A stretch of DNA of 64,000 bases from Eublepharis macularius (GCF_028583425.1 NC_072791.1:15643868-15707867); one strand, 5' to 3'. Counted from the first letter of the stretch, positions 11,229 to 62,873 are shown. The notes: a model not told the origin generated them from the sequence alone. A program made the numbers and translations.

Positions 11229-11693
11229 AGCCAAGCTACAAGTGACTTTTTTCATGTGTAGAACACTTGATTGTTCTCGCAAGTTTTCCTGGGAAGTGAA
11301 GTCCAAGTGTCCTTCCCCTCTCTGTTAGAATCGCTGGCTGAAGAGCCAGAGAAAGCCGGCGGCAGCAGCAGCTTTTACAAATCGTTCCTCCAGTCACAAG
11401 CCTGCTGGACAAGAGGGCTCTCAACGATCGTTTGGGGGCGGGCAGCTGCTATTTTCTCCCTGGGCGTCCTGCTCCCAGGGAGCTTCACTGACATGGCGGC
11501 TTTCTCCAGAGCAGCAGGCTTGTGACTGGAGGAACGATTTGCAAAAGCTGCTGCTGCTGCCACCGGCTTTCTCTGGCTCTTCAGGCAGCGATTCTAACAA
11601 AGAGGGGAAGGACACTCGGACGTCAGTTCCCAGGAAAACTTACAAAAACCATCAAGTGTTCTCCACATGAAAAAAATCACTTGTAGCTTGGCT
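11229..11693. mobile_element. Large palindromic MITE, S family (465 bp)
   Basis: Terminus AGCCAAGCTACAAGTGA at both ends in inverted orientation, flanked by CTCAG on both sides (11224-11228, 11694-11698). Arms of about 180 bp are near-complementary (e.g. AGAATCGCTG, AGAGCCAGAGAAAGCCGG, CGTTCCTCCAGTCACAAGCC). It shares only the end with other S elements; the interior is different. Confidence 0.85.
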
Positions 11694-12205
11694 CTCAGTT
11701 TGCAGTACTTCATTGCTAGCTGGAGTCACTGCTTGCTGAACTTCACAAGGGGGAACGCAAAGAGACACACTGCCTCCTTCTTGGTGACATCTAGAGCCCT
11801 TCAACACAACAAAAGCAGGCCCCTCTTCCTGTTTTCATTCCACACACTGCAACACACTCACAATGGGTGAACAGGACCCTGTACTGCACTGCTATGCTTA
11901 AATTTCTACCTCTTTTTCTGCCTATAAGCAGTATTTGACAGATTTCTGTTTCATGCAGAAATAGAAAAGAGACCAACATCAGCCTCCATTAAAGGTTGCC
12001 CGATTGTTACCTGGAGACTTCCACTATACTTTTGCATTTGCTGCCTCATGGATTTGCTTCCGCCATTCCATAAATGTCATGAAAAAGCTTCACAATGTTG
12101 TAAGTTCCCAAGGGAAGGAAGGCATGGTGGAGGAAAAAAAGCATCCAGAAATAGGCTTCCCACCCAACGGCTTTCCACATTATCAATCAAAGCTATACAA
12201 CTCTG

Positions 12206-12437
12206 CTTTAAGAGCACGGGACTCTAATCTGGAGAGCCGGGTTTGATTCCCCACTCCTCCACAAAGCCAGCTGGGTGACCTTGGGCGAGTCACAGTTCTC
12301 TGGAGCTCTCTCAGCCCCACCCACCTCACAGGGTTATTGTTGTGGGGTAATAATAACACTTTGTAAACCGCTCTGAGTGGGCATTAAGTTGTCCTGAAGG
12401 GTGGTATATAAATCGAATGTTGTTGTTGTTGTTGTTA
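12206..12437 (+). repeat. tRNA-derived SINE (T type), 5' truncated
   Basis: Starts at TTAAGAGCACGGGACTCTAA; CCAGCTGGGTGACCTTGGGC and the (GTT)n tail are complete. Confidence 0.8.
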
Positions 12438-12601
12438 TCACTTAAGTAGGTCTGCTCAGAAGCAAGTATCCCAGGAAAGTCTTTTTAGGATTGCAGCCAT
12501 TGTCACACAGGGTTTCTGGTGGAGGGGGGTGTATACACACCCCAGAGGGACCAGTGTGACCAATGGACAATGAAGCTAACTCTGAAATGAAATCACACCA
12601 T

Positions 12602-12741
12602 GGCTGATTCCACACACCTTGGATAATGCACTTCCAATCCCCTTTAGAGATCATTTGGAACTGAATTTTTCATGTGTGAAACAAAAAATCCACTTCCAAA
12701 CGATCGCTAAAGTGCATTATCCAACGTGTGTGGAATCAGCC
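12602..12741. mobile_element. MITE with P-like termini (140 bp)
   Basis: Termini GGCTGATTCCACACACCTTG in inverted orientation, followed by TAATGCACTT on both sides. No matching direct duplication at the flanks (CAT and TTG). The terminus resembles P-family GGCCGATTCCACATGG. Confidence 0.7.
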
Positions 12742-12749
12742 TTGGTGGG

Positions 12750-13530
12750 GAATTTGTGGTCTTATGTTTAATCAAAAATTCATCTCCAGAAAGGGTTGCT
12801 GGCTTTTGTTATTGTCCCTGCTCCTGTGCCTTGACATTTACAATAAGGCACAGTATCACAGCCTATTTCAGTAATTGGCGATAATACAATCAATGTAGTT
12901 TATGTTAAACTATTTTCTGAAGTGGGTAAGAAACGCATAGACTTGGATCTTATGAACATGTTCCGTGTATGCTAGATACTCTGTGCTGCGAAGTTCATGT
13001 CCTCTTCTTCCAAAACTTTGGGTTGCTCAAGGATCTTGGTGCAAACTGATGTTTTCATGGAGGAAGAAGCATGCTCCATGGAAGAAACTGGATGGTTTGC
13101 ACATAACTCATTCATTCATAGGATCCAAGCATAGGATCTTTGTTTAAGCTCTAGTTAATAAAATTACGCCTATTGATTAATTCTAATCTATCCCTTTCAT
13201 GTGGAGTCTCCTTCTGAAAAACCTTTCTTGAGCCAGGCTGTCTTTCAGGCCAGCAGCAAAGGGCCCTGGTCAATCGAAGTGGTCTCCTGCTGGTTTTTGA
13301 GCGTTGTCATTTTTGTTCACCGAGTCTGACGTCAAACTTATTCTCTCAAGAAAAGTCAAATTATTCATATTATGACTAAAGTCTGCATCCCTGGTTAGCA
13401 ATTAATTGTGCCGGCAACGGCCAGACTTGTTGGTTTCCAGGCTATTAGGAAGGGACACCCACAGGGGAAATGAAAATCCCTGGAGAAAAGGTGGAAAAAA
13501 CAGGTTTCAGAAGGTACTTTAGCTACTGTA
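12750..13530. other. Intergenic stretch, nothing recognised
   Basis: No repeat family, RNA or exon recognised. A short LINE-tail-like piece (ATTTATACTCCGCCCTCT) follows at about 13550-13600. Confidence 0.4.
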
Positions 13531-14136
13531 TTAATTTGAATTTAATTTAATTTATTGGATTTATACTCCGCCCTCTGTTTCATCAGGGAATTAGCCATTA
13601 GTTATATACTATCAAGGGACAGAGTTAACAGATCTGAAGAAAAATGTCCTATCTCTTTAAAGTGTTGAAACGGACAGGTGAGGCATGGAGGTAAATGATA
13701 TCACCTAGTAAATAACATCCCATTAAACCTCTATTAAAGGGGCAGGATATTTTCCCCCCTCCTGGCCTCCTGGTAACCTTGTTGAGGAATAAATCAGATC
13801 CAAAACCAGTTTCATATTCATTGTCACTAAAGCAGGCTGCTTTCTAATTTGGTCATTCAGTTTTAGTACACTGCTTTTGTTTAAACATTTTTACTTTGCC
13901 TTTTCTCATGGTTCAAAGTGGCTTACAATCGCAGATTACAGACATTTGCTGTTAAACACAATGTGAAATAACAACCTCCAACTTCCTCAGTATACTATTT
14001 CACTGCATTGTCCTCCTTTCTTGTAATGGTGTTTCACTGTCCATGTTGCACTGTGGTATCTGTGTGGCGTTCTCTAATTTTGTAATCGTTTTATCACGCT
14101 GATGGCTGTATGTATTCGAATCATAGAATCACTGAG

Positions 14137-14368
14137 GGCCAAGCTACAAGTGACGCCTGACACAGGTTGGACACTTGTCAGCTTCCCTCGAGTTTTGATG
14201 GGAAATGTAGGCGTCCTGGTCTTGCAGCTTGGCTCTCCGACGGCTGTCCAATGGACTTTTCAACTGTCACTTGTCCAACATTCCGCTAAGCTGCCTACAT
14301 TTCCCATCAAAACTTGAGGGAAGCTGACAAGTGTCCAACCTGTGTCAGGTGTCACTTGTAGTTTGGCC
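14137..14368. mobile_element. MITE, S family (232 bp)
   Basis: GGCCAAGCTACAAGTGACGC at the left and its complement (with GTTTGGCC) at the right; 5-bp flank CTGAG on both sides (14132-14136, 14369-14373). The long inverted core GACACTTGTCAGCTTCCCTC ... TTTGATGGGAAATGTAG is shared with 49428-49659 and 63418-63649, all exactly 232 bp. Confidence 0.88.
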
Positions 14369-15401
14369 CTGAGCTGCAAAGGGCCTTACAGACTCATGGA
14401 GGTGCAGCAGAAATTAGGTAAATGATATCACCTAGTAAATAACATCCCATTAAAGGAAGGGAAGGCCCCCGTGCATGCCCCGCAAGCCCCCTCCCCATCA
14501 CCCAGGTTGGGCTCCAGGGGACCTGACAACTCTAATAGAAAAGACTGCTGGACTAGACAGACAAGTGGTCTGACCCAGCAGGGCTCTTCTTATGTCTTAT
14601 GTCTCCTTTACAATGTGTGATTTGGTCCTTACATACACATGGAGGTAAATTACCCCTCGTCCATATTCACTAAGAGACAGACAAGTTCAGGGGCAACTCC
14701 CCCCCCCCCTCCCGCCATGGCTCACCATGCCGTCTCCTTCATCTTCCTTCCGCCCTGCCCTTTCTAACCTCCAATTTAATTTACATCAGAATTTGTCTGC
14801 TCCTCGTTTGAAAATCAACCTTCTTAGTATTTCAGTGTTACACCTTGTCTTCTAAGCAAAGACCCTATTCCTCTGAAAAATTCTCATTACCCAAATATTG
14901 TGAATGCCCTTCAATCATGCAGACGTACGAGGCTGGATTAGAACTGCATATACCCCACCGGATCACCAGCAGGGTTAATTACCTTGTGAATCCCGTGGAC
15001 GCATCCAACCAGCGTTGCAAGCACTCAGACTTGTTATTGCGTCTGTTGGAAATGTCAATTTGCAAACCCGCTTGCTCCTTCTGAATCATTTCTTGCCCTT
15101 AAAAAGTCAAGATAACCTCAAACAAAGGTGTTTATTGAGGAATGGATCTGGGATTGTTCCAGAGGCTGCAAAACCTACCATGCAAAATACCTGAGACAGG
15201 TATTATTAATAGATCCCTTTATTCTCTTACATTCTGGTCCCTATGAGTAAAATAATGATATTTACCTGCCCCACATGGTTGCTGTGAAGATAATGTTAGG
15301 TCAGAAGGGCAAGCAGGCAGAAACAGACGGGTGTAGAGTTCTGAAAAAATACTTCTCAGTATTTCTGCAGAACTTTTTCTTAATGCTCCAACTTTATTTA
15401 C

Positions 15402-15720
15402 TTATTAAAAATATTCCCACTGTACCTTTCCATCAAGGTGACTGACAATTAAATATTAACAAATCTTTACAAATATGAATATTAAAACAAACAAAAACAA
15501 TTAGAGAGAGAAAACAGCAGCAAAAGTATCAACATATTGCCACCAGAAACCCACAGGCTCCAGGGACTTACAAGCTTTCAATGACCCGAGTACATTAAAA
15601 AGGTATTTCACAGATACTAAAAGGTCAATAAAGCAAGCATTTGAGGCGGGCATTCCACAAACCAGGTGCCACAACTCCGAAGGCCCTGCTCTTGATACTC
15701 ACTCATTTCTGAAGGCAGGG
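15402..15720 (-). repeat. LINE 3' region, minus strand
   Basis: TTTATTTACTTATTAAAAATATTCCCACTG start (only partly conserved) and the CATTCCACAAACCAGGTGCC segment typical of reverse-complement CR1/L2-like LINE 3' ends. It lies head-to-head with the plus-strand LINE that follows. Confidence 0.5.
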
Positions 15721-15756
15721 GGCGGGGGGGGAGTATAGCTAAGCTTCAGCAGAAGT

Positions 15757-16425
15757 TCTTATAACATGGCCAGACCTTTAGGGGAGGAAATGGTTCTTAA
15801 GATACCTGGTCCCAGGCCAACTATTTTTAAAGGATATTTATTAGCGGCGTGTGTTATTACGAGAGTGCCAAATAAGGCGCATATAACACCATTCTTACAC
15901 GAGCTGCATTGGTTGCCAGTGGAGTACCGGATCAGATTCAAGGTTCTGGTATTGACCTATAAGGCCCTGTGCGGACTGGGACCAGTGTATCTATGGGACC
16001 GTCTCTCCCCATATATTCCCCGGAGGACACTCTGATCAGGGGACAAACAGCTGTTGGTGGTCCCTGGCCCCAAGGAGGCCCACCTAGCCTCGACTAGAAC
16101 CAGGGCATTTTCGGTCCTGGCTCCCACCTGGGGGAACGCTCTGTCGGCTGAGATCAGGGTCTGGCAGGACCTACTATCATTCCGCTGGGCCTGCAAGACA
16201 GAGTTGTTCCGCCAGGCATATGGCTGAGGCTGGGCCTCCACCAGCCTGGAAAAAAGGGGTGTATAAATCTTAACCCTCCCTGTGAAGGCTGTCCACCATC
16301 CTGTTTTAAATGTGTTGTTTTTAATGAACATGAATTTTTAATTGTATTTTTAATATGTTGTTATCCGCCCTGAGCCTGCTCAGGGGGGGGGGGGCAGAAT
16401 ACAAATTTTAAATAAATAAATTAGA
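15757..16425 (+). mobile_element. LINE fragment with reverse-transcriptase C-terminus (L2/CR1-like)
   Basis: One reading frame from about 15766 to 16228 encodes the family tail LHELHWLPVEYRIRFKVLVL, TYKALCGLGPVYLWDRLSPY and later CKTELFRQAYG. A single in-frame TGA at 16033-16035 replaces a likely CGA arginine codon (CpG decay). It is followed by a 3' UTR with CGCCCTGAGCC and an AATAAATAAATTA tail. It is 5'-truncated and dead. The L2 versus CR1 assignment is by motif memory. Confidence 0.75.
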
Positions 16426-16499
16426 ATAGTTTAAACGCTGGCCTCTCCAGCTAAGAAGATTCCAAGTAGCAGGACTGGGAAAAACACTATGTGAGAATC

Positions 16500-17108
16500 T
16501 GGAAACCTCTGCCAGCCATAATGAACAAATTGGGACAGGTAGATTCAGGATAAGACATGAATTTATGGCCAGTTTGGCCAAGGATCCTGGAGGTTTTTTG
16601 CCATCTTCTGGGCATGGCGCAGGGGTCACTGGAGGCAGGGCCGGATCAACGGGGGCCGGGGGGGTAGTCTGCCCCCTGCATCACCAAAGAGAGGGCGCCG
16701 GGCGCAGCTGCCAGCCCCGGGAGTGCACGGGCGGCAGGACAGGGGGTGCACTTGCCACATGACCCCTGTCCTGTGGGGCAGGCGAATGGCACGGGCGGCC
16801 TCCCAGCCACTTGTGCTGCTACCGCCAGCTCCGCAGCACACTGGGACAGCCAGCTTGCTGCAGGGCGGCACGCGCCACCCTGCATGATGATGTCACGGAA
16901 GTGACATCATCACGCAGCGCTGGGAGTGCGCATGCGCTGTGCGCGCTTGCGAGTAGCTGGACTTCAGTTGCCCTGGGCCCCGGCAACCGTAGATCTGGGC
17001 CTGACTGGGGGTGTGAGGGGAGTAGTTGTGAATTTCCTGCATTGTGTAGGGGGTTGGACTAGATGACCTTGGAAATCCCTTCTAACTCTATGATTCTGTG
17101 ATTCTATG
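16500..17108 (+). mobile_element. CR1 LINE 3' end, interrupted
   Basis: CCTGGAGGTTTTTTGCCATC, then after an insertion GGGGGTTGGACTAGATGACC and the TCTATGATTCTGTGATTC tail, the hallmark 8-bp CR1 3' repeat. The insertion is the hAT-like element 16636-17003; a second element sits in the tail at 17109. Confidence 0.85.
16636..17003. mobile_element. Non-autonomous hAT-like element inside CR1 (368 bp)
   Basis: Termini CAGGGCCGGATCAACGG and CCGTAGATCTGGGCCTG in inverted orientation. Flanks ACTGGAGG and ACTGGGGG agree in 7 of 8 bases and together restore the CR1 sequence. GC-rich interior with a GATGTCACGGAAGTGACATC palindrome. Confidence 0.8.
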
Positions 17109-17378
17109 AGCCAAGCTTCAAGAGATGAATTACATAAGGACGTGCATCAGCGTCAGCAAAGATTGCTCCTCAGAGGGTTTGTTAATTTCCTCTTTACCCA
17201 CCAAAGGCTCGGTCAGTTTCACCTCCCTTTCTAGGAGGCTAAGAGGAAATAAACAAACCCCTTGAGTAGCAACATTTGCAAGGTCTGCAGAGAGGGTAAA
17301 TTGACACAGCCTTCTGATCTCTTTTAAAACTCAGCTTCCTGGCTAACGTGCTCCTCCTTGTGTAATTGTAGTTTAGCT
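17109..17378. mobile_element. MITE, S family (270 bp), in the CR1 tail
   Basis: AGCCAAGCTTCAAGAGATGA at the left and TTGTAGTTTAGCT at the right; CTATG flanks both sides (17104-17108, 17379-17383). Inner inverted segments include GGTTTGTTAATTTCCTCTT and AAGAGGAAATAAACAAACC. It is diverged but clearly the same terminus class. Confidence 0.75.
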
Positions 17379-17911
17379 CTATGATTCAATGATATAAGCT
17401 CCTATGTTAGTATGCCCTAATACTGAAGCAGGTATCTTTAGGTAAAATAGTAGCAAAGTTTTTGATTTACAGTTTCAACAGTTTGATTTAGTGTTTCAAT
17501 ATGAAAAACAAAAACAATTCCCCAACTCCTCATCTTCCTTTTTTACCAATGCACATAAACTATAATTGTTTTTATGGTCTGCTTCTACCCTGAGAACTGT
17601 TTTAAGGGTGCCAAATGCTGTTCTATGCTGTTTTTATGCCCCTGGCTTGGTTTTTATGCCTTGTATAGTGCTGTTTTTGATGGTTTTATTGTTTGATGGC
17701 CACAGGCATACACAGCTTTAAAAGGGGATTAGACAGAGCCATGGAGGAGAGGTCTATCATCGGCTATTAGTCGTAGTGACTAAATGGAAGCAGCATGCCG
17801 AGGCAGTAAACTAGGGTTGCCAGCCTCCAGGAAGCTTCACTCATCAGCAATCTCTTCACAAGTTCTCCTCCTAGCCTGCTCCAAGCATCTTTTAATATTC
17901 AATCTGAAGAT

Positions 17912-18234
17912 CAGGGCTTTTTTTCAGTGGGAATGCCGTGGAATGGAGTTCTGGCACCTCTTAAAAATGGTCACATGGCCAATGGCCCTGCCCCCTGCTC
18001 TCCAGACAGAGAGGAGTTTAGATTGCCCTCTGTGCGACGCAGAGGGCAATCTAAACTCCCCTCTGTCTGGAGATCAGGGGGTGGGGCCACCAGCCATGTG
18101 ACCATTTTAACCGAGGGCAATTTAAACTTTAAAAAACTCCCCCCTTGTTCCAGCTGACCCAAAGTGATGTCATTGTGCGGTCTTGAGTTCCACCACTGAG
18201 TTCCACCACCTCTTTTCCCAGAAAAAAAGCCCTG
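17912..18234. mobile_element. Non-autonomous hAT element, C family (323 bp)
   Basis: CAGGGCTTTTTTTCAGTGGG at the left and CCCAGAAAAAAAGCCCTG at the right; exact 8-bp duplication CTGAAGAT (17904-17911, 18235-18242). The interior contains a hairpin of TTTAGATTGCCCTCTG and its complement. Sister copies are at 55160 and 56906. Confidence 0.9.
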
Positions 18235-18361
18235 CTGAAGATGATCGAATAATTTATTTCATCTCCCTGCTCAGGCACCTGGGCCGTGACATGGAAATCC
18301 CAGCAGCAGGAAGAAGCCACCAGCCATCAAAGGCCATTTATCAAGATCCTATCATCTACCA

Positions 18362-18440
18362 CAGTGATCCCCAACATGGTGCCCATGAGTACCATGGTGC
18401 CCATGAGTGCCCATGAGTACCATGGTGCCTGCCAGTGCAT
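18362..18440 (-). repeat. hAT-like fragment with short tandem repeat
   Basis: CAGTGATCCCCAACATGGTG terminus followed by about three copies of a unit like CCATGAGTACCATGGTGC. It resembles the reverse of the element at 50486. Confidence 0.5.
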
Positions 18441-18479
18441 TTCCTGGTGTTCACTTCCTTCTTCCCCCAAACACCTTTC

Positions 18480-18980
18480 CCCAAATTAAAGAGACAGTCC
18501 TGGCTTTTCCCTATCTCACTGGAGCAGAATATGCTTCGTAACACTTCAGAAGCCATCTTTCAGATGCGCCCTGCTTATCTGCCATGTCTGTTTATTGCAC
18601 TCTGTGTTATATTCTGGGCCTCTGAGAATGTGTGGAGGAATAACTGTGTAGCTGTGAATCGCTTATCTTGCAGGTGGCTACTTTCACTTTCTCGGCTGGC
18701 ATGGGAAAGTGTCCATGAAGTGCCAGTTGCAGCCGTATCTCCCTGAAACATGGAATGATCTCATCCTTCTCTTCCCCTCCCCCCTCCATCCTTTTAGGCC
18801 CTGCGTGCCTAAATTCTAATGGTCTCTATCCCAAGGCGGGAATCCTGCCCTATAACTAACATTGCTTTCCCCCTTTTCATCACTTCTGCCAATGCTGTAG
18901 TCTGAGTGCACTGATACTGATGGATCTCTAATAAAGAAACTTTAACTGGACTCTTGGAGTGTCTACAGTGAAGTATCTCA
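18480..18980. other. Intergenic stretch, nothing recognised
   Basis: No family recognised. Open frames on both strands are short and unlike known proteins. Confidence 0.4.
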
Positions 18981-18984
18981 GGAT

Positions 18985-19160
18985 CTAACTGGCAGGGCCT
19001 GTCACCATCACTATTGGGACCGCAGGGAGTGTCCGTTCAGAAAGATCACTGGAGAATGCTTGGTTTGGAACCTCCCAACATTTTGTAATTGTTTCACACG
19101 GTGGCCATTTTGTGACTGGTCGTATTTCCCATGGCAGCCATTTTGTTGTAGCGCTCACTA
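18985..19160 (-). repeat. Repeat with CCATGGCAGCCATTTTG unit
   Basis: Holds GGTGGCCATTTTGTGACTGG and CCATGGCAGCCATTTTGTTG units, also found at 37330-37400, 50540 and 57868-57975. Confidence 0.45.
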
Positions 19161-19856
19161 TACTTTCCCAAATTTCCAGTACTGCCCATAAGATCAACCA
19201 GGTTGGGGCCTCCTGATCATCCATCAAGCTAAGTGAATACTTAAAAACCATGGTTGCTTAGTCAAAGGTCATGTTTGTTGTGCCTATAACTCACATGTCT
19301 TTTAAGCTTATCCGGTGTGACATCCAATTGAAAGAGCAAGATTCTCCCTCAATGTCTGTAAAAGTCTTCAACCTGACAGAAATGTATTTTGGGTATTGTA
19401 GTTTCAGGTCTTTACTGCAGTGGCTCCAATTTCGTGAAAATGTCTTCTAAAAGGGAAGGTTCCTGGCCGTTTTAAGAACACCACTCCACAAAACGAGAAC
19501 CACTGCAGTAAAGTACCAAATATTTACAGTGATCTTTGTACTTAGATCCTAGATCTACCTAGATCCTCGTTCAACATTCTGATCACCGTATCACTTTTGA
19601 TCTAGTGTGTGACTTTAAAGGTAAGAACCAACACCTTTAACCAAAAAACCTGGGAACATTGGCTAGAGAACATGAAGTTCAAACCCTTGTCAGGATAAAA
19701 ACAGGTACCTAACTAATCCAGTGTGGTCTAATAGACCTCAAAGTGAGGGCCAGACAGTTTGTTCGTATTTTTGAAGAGCTGGGCCTGAGCCACCCAGACT
19801 TACTCATATGAATGTGTTGGAGCCTCTGGGAGATCCCCCAGAATTTACACTTGCGT

Positions 19857-20066
19857 GACCTGGACAGCCCAGGTGAGCCTGATCTCATCAGAGCTCCAAA
19901 GCTAAGCAGGATTGGCCTTGGTTAGTAATCGGATGGGAGACCTCCAGGGAAGAGCAGGGATGCAGAGGCAGGTGATGGCAAACCACCTGTTAGTCCCTTG
20001 CCATGAAAACCCCACCAGGGGTCACCATAAATCACCTATGACTTGAGGGCACTCTCTACCACCTCT
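19857..20066 (+). repeat. 5S rRNA-derived SINE
   Basis: GCCTGATCTCATCAGAGCTC, AAGCTAAGCAGGATT and CGGATGGGAGACC define the 5S-derived head; the body runs to ACTTGAGGGCACTC. It lies 820 bp upstream of the MTHFD1 ATG. Confidence 0.88.
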
Positions 20067-20770
20067 AGATCAGAGATAATTTCCCCCGGAGAAAATGGTT
20101 GCTTAGGAGGGTGGGCTCTATAGCATTATACCCTGCTGAGCTGCCTTCCCTCCCCAACCCCCTCTCTCTACCTTCAACAAAACCACACCATTGTATCTTT
20201 TCAACGTGCTGGCTGCGGAAGCTCAGAAGTCCTCACTTTCGAGGCGGGGTGGCATTTAATAGTTTTTGAAAGCCTGCAGAAAGCACCCCAGAGGCGAGGC
20301 TTACTTCCCAGTAAACGTGCCCGGGATCAGGACGCAGGATCGCAACTCCTGGCGCGATCACTCCCTGAATTACCATCAACTCCGGGTGGGTGAGCTTACT
20401 TCAGAGTAAAGGTGCGCTGGATCAGGGGCGTGCAACGAAGAGGTGGGGAGGTTTTTCCTCGCTTTCTCTTTTAAAAAGGCATTATGGTTGTGCAATCCTA
20501 TGCTGAGTTCCTCCAGTCGAAGTTCGACGAAGTCAGCCGACTGAGACCGGAATAACTCTGCACAGGACAAGATTCGGCCCAGCAGCCCCTTAACGACCAA
20601 CCAGATCTCCAGGAGAGCCACCTTCGCTCCGATCCGCCGCCCAGCGCTGGGGAAGGCGGCGCCGGCTGGGAGCGCGCCCGGGGGGCGGAGCGGGGCGCCG
20701 GAGCGGGCACAGCCAGCCAGCCGCCTCCTCCCTTGGCCGAGCGGCGCTTCCTCCCGCGAAGTCCGCCCGC

Positions 20771-20776
20771 CACGTG
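20771..20776. promoter_or_regulatory. Canonical E-box CACGTG in the MTHFD1 promoter
   Basis: A perfect CACGTG palindrome lies 112 bp upstream of the ATG inside the CpG island. Such sites bind MYC/MAX and USF-type factors. Mammalian MTHFD1 belongs to the one-carbon programme that responds to MYC, so a role is plausible but inferred. Confidence 0.45.
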
Positions 20777-20800
20777 GGGGGCCCGTGCAAGGCCGGCGGC

Positions 20801-20812
20801 GGGCGGGGCGGC
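20801..20812. promoter_or_regulatory. Tandem GC boxes upstream of the ATG
   Basis: GGGCGGGGCGGC gives two overlapping Sp1/KLF-type GC boxes, 76 bp upstream of the ATG; a further GGGCGG lies at 20683-20688. Together with the lack of a TATA box this suggests an Sp1-driven promoter with dispersed starts. Inference from motif only. Confidence 0.5.
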
Positions 20813-20887
20813 TTGGGGCGCTTTTGAGCCCCTCCCGGCGCCATCGGAGCGGCACTGAGCGCCGCAGCGGCCGGAGGAGGACGCGCC

Positions 20888-61009
<40,122 letters not shown>

Positions 61010-61399
61010 TAATGGCAGCAGTCTGATCCATTCATACATTAGATGTAAATTGCATCCAGCTATAGAGTGGCTGCGAAAGCCACTCTATAGGTCCCTAGTG
61101 CTAGCTTGTACTGTAGGCAGAATCAAATGGAATGGTTCCATGGATTGTACCATTTCATCTTGCTTGATTTTAAAAAAAACACCCTGCACTTGGAAAGTTA
61201 GCATGTTAAGGAAGGCCTCAATCTAGTAATTTCTTGATGCTCATTTTTTTCTCTGTGTGGAGTGGAAGGTTGTGGAGGGTGCTGCTCCTGAAGACTGTTT
61301 CGGAAGGATACAGTTAGTGCCAGAATGCTGTGAGCCACTTTGTAGCCGGTACAGACCTCCATGCGCTCGGAATGCCAGTTCTTGTTGTCTGCCTTTTTG

Positions 61400-61500
61400 C
61401 TTCTGCGTTGAATTCAAGATGTTGGTTCTTACCTTTAAAGCCATTTGTGTCCTGGGGCCTCCTTGCATAATAGATATGAAGTATTATTAATCATACTTCT
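61400..61500 (+). repeat. LINE fragment (L2/CR1-like RT tail)
   Basis: GAATTCAAGATGTTGGTTCT TACCTTTAAAGCC encodes a diverged form of the FKVLVLTYKAL motif. Confidence 0.5.
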
Positions 61501-61542
61501 GTAGCACTATTGGGGTTCAGGGCTTCAGCCTGAATCCACATA

Positions 61543-61735
61543 GATCAAGATGAGTAGCCATGCTAGTCTGTGTAGCATTAGAAAAGAGCAAGAGTCCAGT
61601 AGCATCTATAAGACCAACAAAATTTGTGGTCGAGTATGAACTTTCGTGAGTCACAGCTCACTTCTTCAGATATCTGAAGAAGTGAGCTGTGACTCACGAA
61701 AGCTCATACCCTGCCACAGATTTTGTTAGTCTGAA
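61543..61735. mobile_element. Head-to-head Penelope-like-type repeat with hammerhead-like core
   Basis: The left half (GATGAGTAGCCATGCTAGTC; GAGTCCAGTAGCATCTATAA) is inverted against the right half (61674-61735), with about 60-bp arms around a central ATAT. Plus strand 61674-61701 reads CTGAAGAAGTGAGCTGTGAC then TCACGAAA: CUGANGA, one base, a 5-bp stem and GAAA. Confidence 0.75.
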
Positions 61736-61739
61736 TCTA

Positions 61740-62570
61740 GTATGTTTTCCTAATTGGCCCCAGCTACCAAATACCTGTTCTTGTGGAACTCAGTCTGCAG
61801 GTGTCCTACCTTGCAGGGTTGACTTCTCGATTAACACCTGGTAAGTCTGGAGACTCTGTTTCCTCAATCTCTGATCTTAGGGTTAGTTAGAAGGAACTGG
61901 TGATAGCTTGTTATCTTGGGCGGCAAGGACTTTTGTCCCCCCCAGAAATGTGTTTTGCTCCCTGAGGATCCCGTGACACCCTTCCCTCGCTGAGTTTGGA
62001 CAAGGTTGTAAAACGTTTTCTGCTTTTCCAGGCCTACCCAAATGTATCGTTTAGCATTGTTCTTGGTCTTTCTTCCTGATGGATTATTTATGAGTTTCTT
62101 GCTGGCATTTCTGTGTTGCAATGGCACAGTTTTACCTGGCGATGCTGTGAGTGCCCTGAGCTTAATGGAAGGACAGCATGGTTTATGTTTAAAGAAATGA
62201 CAATACATAATTCTCCGCTTGCAGCCTGAAATGGTACAGTCTGAGAAAAGTGCTATTGATTTTGCTGATGGTATGAATAGGTCTTTAGAAAGGCAGAGCA
62301 GGCTGGCATAAAACAGGGGCTTTATGTAACTGGCAACACCTAGATGTTTGATTGCGGCACTTGATTGTATCTCCAAAATTTATGGGCTTCAGTTCCTGTT
62401 CGCCGTATTTGGTTAGTTCAGATAGGGAAGGTGTATCAGCCAGAGCTGCCCTGCTCTTGTTTCCGGGCGCTGACCCAGAGCCATTCCAAGACCCCTAGGA
62501 ATAAGAAAGGGCTCTATGCTTGTTCGAGGCTTTTCAGCCCCGGGGTTCTCTCTGAGCTGTGCTTACAGGT
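61740..62570. other. Intron 12 stretch, nothing recognised
   Basis: No MTHFD1 exon (expected GGAAGGGYSQV) and no repeat family recognised. Confidence 0.4.
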
Positions 62571-62873
62571 CAAATAAAGTATAATAAGCTTTATTGAATA
62601 CAGGTTACAGAGGGTGTTTGCAAGGCAGTAACCACCCTTAAGTCAGGCAATAAGCAAGCAAAAACAAATAACGCTCTCTGTTGCTTAGCTAAACCTCTAT
62701 CTGTCTAAATACTTTAAAGCTGGCTAACTTGCTTCTCTGACATGGCTCCATGGCTGGAGAGTTCTTACCGATAGGCTGAGTGAAAGAGTCCGATTCCATG
62801 CCACACAATTATTGGCATCCTGATGGGAAAGGAGCATGGAACAAAACTTCTCTCTCACATAATGGTGTAGCAA

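Noticed and set aside
12602..12741. Full member of the P family
   Set aside because: Termini are similar but the interior differs and the flanks (CAT, TTG) do not match, so it is listed only as P-like.
1..20589. Neighbouring gene upstream (e.g. an ESR2- or SYNE2-type exon expected from vertebrate synteny)
   Set aside because: No splice-flanked coding segment resembling these or any other protein was found by eye; distant or non-coding exons cannot be excluded.
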